This document shows positions 58,988-64,000 of a stretch of DNA of 64,000 nt, one piece after another. Source of the DNA: Kineococcus sp. NBC_00420 (GTDB taxonomy: Bacteria > Actinomycetota > Actinomycetes > Actinomycetales > Kineococcaceae); the NCBI RefSeq assembly GCF_036021035.1, contig NZ_CP107930.1, forward strand, positions 5,046,006-5,110,005, in the 5' to 3' direction. Position 1 is the first letter of the stretch, and every line of letters starts with the position of its first letter. A program made the position numbers and the translations under genes. The notes beneath the pieces were generated by a model. That model saw only the letters and a program-made list of their open reading frames with translations. It ran no database searches and was not told the origin of the DNA.

Positions 58988-59560
58988 GTGAGCGCTGCCC
59001 ATGACCAGGCAGACCCGTCCGCGCAGGGCAGGGTGCTCCTCGAAGGAGCCGACATCTCCCGTGCCGTGTCGCGCATCGCGCACGAGCTGCTGGAGACCAA
59101 CAGGGGTGCGGACGATCTCGTCCTGCTCGGCATCCCCACCCGCGGGGTCCCCCTCGCGAAGCGACTGGCGGCCAGGCTGGCCGAGGTCGAGGGACGCACC
59201 GTCCCGACCGGCTCCCTCGACGTCACGATGTACCGCGACGACCTGCGCCGCCACCCCACCCGCGAGCTGCTCCCCACGGAGCTGCCGGCCGGCGGGATCG
59301 ACGACAAGGTCGTGGTCCTCGTCGACGACGTCCTCTACTCCGGGCGGACCATCCGTGCCGCCCTCGACGCGCTCAACGACCTCGGCCGCCCCCGTGCGGT
59401 CCGGCTCGCCGTCCTCGTCGACCGCGGTCACCGCGAGCTGCCGATCCGCGCCGACCACGTCGGCAAGAACCTCCCGACGTCCTCGACCGAGCGCGTCAGC
59501 GTCCTGCTGAGCGAGCTCGACGGCCGCGACGCGGTCATGATCACGGGAGGCCTCCAGTGA
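58988..59560 (+). CDS. pyrR: bifunctional pyr operon regulator / uracil phosphoribosyltransferase
   Basis: PyrR binds the pyr leader RNA when UMP is high and represses the operon; many versions also have UPRT activity. The 190-residue product has the PRPP motif [20 protein letters not shown] near 117-136. The core includes [20 protein letters not shown] and [11 protein letters not shown], and [15 protein letters not shown] lies near the end. GTG 58988 has AAGGAGG six bases upstream; the longer frame from 58937 would run through the RNA loop. The stop overlaps the pyrB start. Confidence 0.95.
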   Translation: MSAAHDQADPSAQGRVLLEGADISRAVSRIAHELLETNRGADDLVLLGIPTRGVPLAKRLAARLAEVEGRTVPTGSLDVTMYRDDLRRHPTRELLPTELPAGGIDDKVVVLVDDVLYSGRTIRAALDALNDLGRPRAVRLAVLVDRGHRELPIRADHVGKNLPTSSTERVSVLLSELDGRDAVMITGGLQ

Positions 59561-60522
59561 CCATGCGCCACCTGCTCTCCGCCGCCGACCTCGACCGCGA
59601 CGCCGCCGTCCGCGTCCTCGACGTCGCCGAGGAGATGGCCGCCACCCAGCGCCGGGAGATCAAGAAGCTCCCCACGCTGCGCGGACGGACGGTCGTGAAC
59701 CTCTTCTTCGAGGACTCCACCCGCACCCGCACGTCGTTCGAGGCCGCCGCGAAGCGCCTCAGCGCCGACGTCATCAACTTCTCCGCCAAGGGCTCCAGCG
59801 TCTCCAAGGGCGAGAGCCTCAAGGACACCGCGCTGACGCTGGAGGCCATGGGCGCCGACGCCGTCGTCGTCCGGCACGGCTCCTCCGGCGCCCCGCACCG
59901 GCTCGCGCACGCGGGCTGGACGAAGGGTGCGGTCGTCAACGCCGGGGACGGCACCCACGAGCACCCCACCCAGGCCCTGCTCGACGCGTACACGATGCGT
60001 CGCCACCTCCGCGCCGGCACGGGCGACCTGCAGGGCGCGAAGGTCGTCATCGTCGGCGACGTCCTGCACTCCCGGGTCGCCCGCTCCAACGTCCTGCTGC
60101 TGCACACCCTCGGCGCGCAGGTCACCCTCGTCGCTCCGCCGACGCTGCTGCCCGTCGGGATCGAGGACTGGCCGTGCGCCTCCTCCCACGACCTCGACGC
60201 GACCCTGCGCGCGGCCGATCCCGACGCGGTGATGATGCTGCGGGTGCAGGCCGAGCGGATGGACGCCTCCCAGGGGTCGTTCTTCCCCTCCGCGCGGGAG
60301 TACAGCCGCCGCTACGGCCTCGCCCGCAAGCGGCTCGAACTGCTCAACGACCACGCCATCGTGATGCACCCGGGCCCGATGAACCGCGGGCTGGAGATCT
60401 CCGCCGAGGCGGCCGACTCGGCCCGCTCCACCATCGTCGAGCAGGTCGGCAACGGCGTCGCGGTGCGGATGGCCGTCCTCTACCTGTTGCTGGCCGGCGA
60501 ACTCCCGGGAGGGGACGCGTGA
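59557..60522 (+). CDS. pyrB: aspartate carbamoyltransferase, catalytic subunit
   Basis: PyrB condenses carbamoyl phosphate with aspartate, the second step of pyrimidine synthesis. The 321-residue product has the carbamoyl-phosphate loop [43 protein letters not shown] with the catalytic His/Gln, [13 protein letters not shown] and [14 protein letters not shown] 59557 overlaps the pyrR stop by four bases; ATG 59563 is an alternative start. No pyrI regulatory subunit is encoded, as in other Actinobacteria. pyrC follows with overlap. Confidence 0.97.
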   Translation: MTMRHLLSAADLDRDAAVRVLDVAEEMAATQRREIKKLPTLRGRTVVNLFFEDSTRTRTSFEAAAKRLSADVINFSAKGSSVSKGESLKDTALTLEAMGADAVVVRHGSSGAPHRLAHAGWTKGAVVNAGDGTHEHPTQALLDAYTMRRHLRAGTGDLQGAKVVIVGDVLHSRVARSNVLLLHTLGAQVTLVAPPTLLPVGIEDWPCASSHDLDATLRAADPDAVMMLRVQAERMDASQGSFFPSAREYSRRYGLARKRLELLNDHAIVMHPGPMNRGLEISAEAADSARSTIVEQVGNGVAVRMAVLYLLLAGELPGGDA

Positions 60523-61811
60523 ACACCACGATCATCCGCAACGTGAGACCGCTGGGCGGCGAGGCGAGCGACCTGCTGCTGCGCGACGGCCGCATCGCCG
60601 CGATCGGGCCGGGCCTGAGCGCCGAGGGCGCCACGGTGCTCGACGCCACGGGGCTCATCGCGCTGCCGGGTCTCGTCGACCTGCACACCCACCTGCGCGA
60701 ACCCGGTCGCGAGGACGCCGAGACCGTCGAGTCCGGCACCCGCAGCGCGGCCCGCGGCGGCTACACCAGCGTCTTCGCGATGGCCAACACCTTCCCCGTC
60801 GCCGACACCGCCGGGGTCGTCGAGCAGGTCCAGCGCCTCGGCGAGGAGGCCGGCTGGGTCGACGTCCGTCCCGTCGGCGCCGTCACGGTCGGTCTCGCCG
60901 GGCAGCAGCTCGCCGAACTCGGCGCCATGGCCGACTCCCGTGCGGGGGTCCGGGTCTTCTCCGACGACGGGCACTGCGTCTCCGACGCCGTCCTGATGCG
61001 CCGGGCCCTGGAGTACGTCAAGGCGTTCGACGGCGTCATCGCCCAGCACGCCCAGGAACCGCGCCTCACCGAGGGCGCGCAGATGAACGAGGGCACCGTG
61101 AGCGCCGTCCTCGGCCTGCGCGGCTGGCCGAGCGTGGCCGAGGAGGCGATCATCGCCCGCGACGTGCTGCTCGCCGACCACGTCGGCTCGCGCCTGCACG
61201 TCTGCCACCTCTCCACCAAGGGCTCCGTCGACATCGTCCGCTGGGCCAAGGCGCGCGGGGTCCAGGTCACGGCCGAGGTCACCCCCCACCACCTGCTGCT
61301 CACCGACGAACTCGTCCGGGGCTACGACCCGGTCTACAAGGTCAACCCGCCGCTGCGCACCCAGGCCGACGTCGAGGCCGTCCGCGAGGGTCTGGCCGAC
61401 GGGACGATCGACGTCGTCGCCACCGACCACGCCCCGCACCCGGTCGAGGCCAAGGACTGCGAGTGGTCCGCCGCGGCCATGGGGATGACGGGGCTGGAGA
61501 CCGCGCTGAGCGTCGTGCAGCACACGATGGTCGACTCCGGCCTCATCGGCTGGGACACCCTCGCCGACCGGATGTCGTTCGCGCCCGCGCGGATCGGCCG
61601 CCTCGCCACCCACGGTCAGCCGATCGCCGTCGGCAGCGCCGCGAACCTCGTGCTGCTCGACCCGGCCGCCCGCTGGACCGTCGACCCGGCCGCGATGGCC
61701 ACCGCCGGTCGGAACTCGCCGTTCCGGGACATGGAGCTCCCCGGTCAGGTCGTCGCCACGTTCCTGCGCGGGCGCGCGACCGTCCTCGGTTCCCAGCTGG
61801 TGGACGCGTGA
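60519..61811 (+). CDS. pyrC: dihydroorotase
   Basis: PyrC cyclises carbamoyl-aspartate to dihydroorotate. The 430-residue amidohydrolase is of the longer class I type. It has [20 protein letters not shown] with the first metal His pair, VFAMANTFP, a middle His in [30 protein letters not shown] and the metal Asp in ATDHAPH. GTG 60519 overlaps the pyrB stop by four bases. The frame extends upstream antisense-like through pyrB but lacks support there. The next gene overlaps its stop. Confidence 0.96.
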   Translation: MNTTIIRNVRPLGGEASDLLLRDGRIAAIGPGLSAEGATVLDATGLIALPGLVDLHTHLREPGREDAETVESGTRSAARGGYTSVFAMANTFPVADTAGVVEQVQRLGEEAGWVDVRPVGAVTVGLAGQQLAELGAMADSRAGVRVFSDDGHCVSDAVLMRRALEYVKAFDGVIAQHAQEPRLTEGAQMNEGTVSAVLGLRGWPSVAEEAIIARDVLLADHVGSRLHVCHLSTKGSVDIVRWAKARGVQVTAEVTPHHLLLTDELVRGYDPVYKVNPPLRTQADVEAVREGLADGTIDVVATDHAPHPVEAKDCEWSAAAMGMTGLETALSVVQHTMVDSGLIGWDTLADRMSFAPARIGRLATHGQPIAVGSAANLVLLDPAARWTVDPAAMATAGRNSPFRDMELPGQVVATFLRGRATVLGSQLVDA

Positions 61812-62329
61812 AGATCATCGCGGTGATCGTCCTCGTCGCGGCGCTGCTCGTGCTGTGGCGGATGATGTTCATGGGCTACCGCGGTCGTGCGTTGCGCCAG
61901 CGGCGCGACCTGCCGCGCCCGGTCGGGGCCAGGGACTGGAAGGCCATGAGCCGCTCCGTCGAGGGGATCTACGTCTCCACGACCGACGCGGAGAACGCCC
62001 TGGACCGGATCGCCGCCCACGGGCTCGGCAGCCGCAGCGCGGTGCAGCTGGGCTTCGTCGAGGAGGGCATCGGGTTCCTGCGCCAGGGCGCGCGCTCGTT
62101 CGTCGTCCCGATCGGAGACGTCCTCGGCGTCGGCCACGGGCCGGGCATGGTCGGCAAGTGGATCGGCAAGGAGAAGGGGCTCATCGTCCTCCGCTGGAAG
62201 CTGGGGGACAGGGTCGTCGACACGGGAGTGAAACCGCGACACCCCGCCGAGGGTGCGGCGTTCGCGGAGCAGGTGGAGGAACTCGTGCGCAAGCACAAGA
62301 ACACGAAGAACCCCGGAGGTGCCCAGTGA
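61808..62329 (+). CDS. PH-like domain membrane protein of the pyr operon
   Basis: The function is unknown. The 173-residue product has an N-terminal membrane helix (about 2-20, [19 protein letters not shown]) and a cytoplasmic or extracytoplasmic domain of about 130 residues. This resembles a bacterial PH-like domain ([58 protein letters not shown]). The C-terminus is basic. GTG 61808 overlaps the pyrC stop, and its stop overlaps carA. The pyrC-PH-carA placement recurs in Actinobacteria, suggesting a link to pyrimidine synthesis or enzyme tethering. Confidence 0.8.
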   Translation: MKIIAVIVLVAALLVLWRMMFMGYRGRALRQRRDLPRPVGARDWKAMSRSVEGIYVSTTDAENALDRIAAHGLGSRSAVQLGFVEEGIGFLRQGARSFVVPIGDVLGVGHGPGMVGKWIGKEKGLIVLRWKLGDRVVDTGVKPRHPAEGAAFAEQVEELVRKHKNTKNPGGAQ

Positions 62330-63488
62330 GCGACCGCGTTCCCGCCGTGCTCGTCCTCGAGGACGGCCGCACGTTCCACGGACAGGCCTACGGCCGCGTG
62401 GGTCAGACCGTCGGTGAGGCGGTGTTCTCCACCGGCATGACCGGCTACCAGGAGACGCTGACCGACCCCAGCTACCACCGCCAGGTCGTCGTCATGACCG
62501 CCCCGCACGTCGGGAACACCGGCTACAACGACGAGGACCAGGAGTCGGGCCGGATCTGGGTCGCCGGCTACGTCGTCCGCGACCCCGCGCGCACCCCCTC
62601 GAACTGGCGCTCGCAGCGCGGTCTCGGCGAGGAGCTCGACGCCCAGGGGGTCGTCGGGATCTCCGGGGTCGACACCCGCGCGCTGACCCGGCACCTGCGC
62701 GAACGCGGCGCGATGAAGGTCGGGGTGTTCTCCGGCGACGCCGCCGCGAAGTCGCCCGCGGAACTGCTGCAGGCCGTGCACGACGCCCCCGACATGGAGG
62801 GCACCGACCTCGCCTCGCTGGTCAGCACCGACGCGGACTACGTCGTGCCGGCCGTGGGGGAGCGGCGGTTCTCCGTCACCGCCGTCGATCTCGGCATCAA
62901 GTCGATGACCCCGCACCGCCTCGCGGAACGCGGGATCGACGTGACCGTCGTGCCCTCGACCGTGACCCTGGAGCAGGTGCTGACCTCCGGGCCGGACGGG
63001 AGCGCCCCCGACGGGGTGTTCTTCTCCAACGGCCCGGGCGACCCGGCCGCCGCGACCCACGAGATCGAGGTCCTGCAGGGGGTGCTGGAGCGCCGGATCC
63101 CGTTCTTCGGGATCTGCTACGGCAACCAGCTCCTCGGTCGTGCGCTCGGGTTCGGGACCTACAAGCTCAAGTACGGCCACCGCGGGATCAACCAGCCGGT
63201 GATGGACCTCACGACCCGCAAGGTCGAGGTCACCGCGCACAACCACGGTTTCGCCGTGGACGGAACCGCCGGGGAGGTTCGCGACACCCCCTACGGGCGG
63301 GCCGAGGTGAGCCACGTCGGGCTCAACGACGGCGTCGTCGAGGGGCTGCGCTGCCTGGACGCGCCGGCGTTCTCCGTGCAGTACCACCCGGAGGCGGCGG
63401 CCGGTCCGCACGACGCCTCCTACCTGTTCGACCGGTTCGTCGACCTCATGGCGAACCCGGTGCACGACGACCACGAGAAGGACGCCTG

Positions 63489-63489
<1 letters not shown>
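62326..63489 (+). CDS. carA: carbamoyl-phosphate synthase small subunit
   Basis: CarA is the glutaminase subunit that passes ammonia to CarB. The 387-residue product has the N-terminal CPSase domain ([32 protein letters not shown]) and the class I glutamine amidotransferase domain with the nucleophile Cys in [14 protein letters not shown]. The His-Glu pair is in QYHPEAAAG, with HNHGFAV nearby. GTG 62326 overlaps the upstream stop by four bases, and the stop shares its A with the carB ATG. Length and motifs are normal. Confidence 0.97.

Positions 63490-64000
<511 letters not shown>

Overview
The window is one stretch of a very GC-rich (about 70-75 %) actinobacterial chromosome. GTG starts are common, start and stop codons often overlap, and a bldD-type regulator sits beside the pyr operon. 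Gene order follows the classical actinobacterial backbone ruvAB-yajC-secDF-apt-rel ... aspS-rarA-alaS-ruvX-mltG-aroE ... aroK-aroB-efp-nusB-bldD-pyrRBC-carAB. Together with a Gram-positive type IV pilus island this suggests a motile, Kineococcus-like actinomycete (Kineosporiales). That placement is inferred from gene content and order, not from a search.

Region 1 (1-12424) holds the ruvA tail, ruvB, yajC-secD-secF-apt, a bifunctional (p)ppGpp synthetase/hydrolase, a DUF349 protein, a metallo-beta-lactamase-fold hydrolase, a pentapeptide-repeat protein and a PAS protein. Region 2 (12425-25987) is more accessory. It has a GNAT acetyltransferase, a roadblock/GTPase/roadblock module, aspS (with residues of the non-discriminating type), a PAP2 phosphatase, and a minus-strand operon running response regulator, histidine kinase, GT2-GtrA glycosyltransferase, GT39-type glycosyltransferase. 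A STAS protein and rarA follow. Region 3 (26005-31972) is a PemK/MazF-like protein, alaS, ruvX, mltG and aroE.

Region 4 (32892-46655) is a type IV pilus island: pilT, pilC, two near-duplicate major-type pilins, three larger prepilin-like proteins, prepilin peptidase, pilM, pilN, pilO, a possible PilP analogue, and a secreted cell-wall-binding protein. No PilB assembly ATPase is present in the window. Region 5 (46762-49379) is shikimate kinase fused to a degraded dehydroquinate-synthase domain, followed immediately by an intact aroB.

Region 6 (49366-55684, minus strand) is the most unusual part. Three tandem paralogous GT87-like polytopic membrane proteins lie next to two single-pass proteins with pilin-like ectodomains. 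Between these two lies a decayed pilin remnant abutted by a complete IS630-type element. Region 7 (55991-64000) is efp-nusB, an AbiEi/DUF559-like gene bracketed by two related palindromes, bldD with two candidate BldD boxes, a PyrR-binding leader overlapping the pyrR ribosome binding site, then pyrR-pyrB-pyrC-PH-like-carA-carB (carB runs off the end).

Several genes carry a TAnnnT hexamer exactly 6-7 bases before the start codon, which implies leaderless mRNAs. No tRNA, rRNA, CRISPR array or replication origin was recognised.
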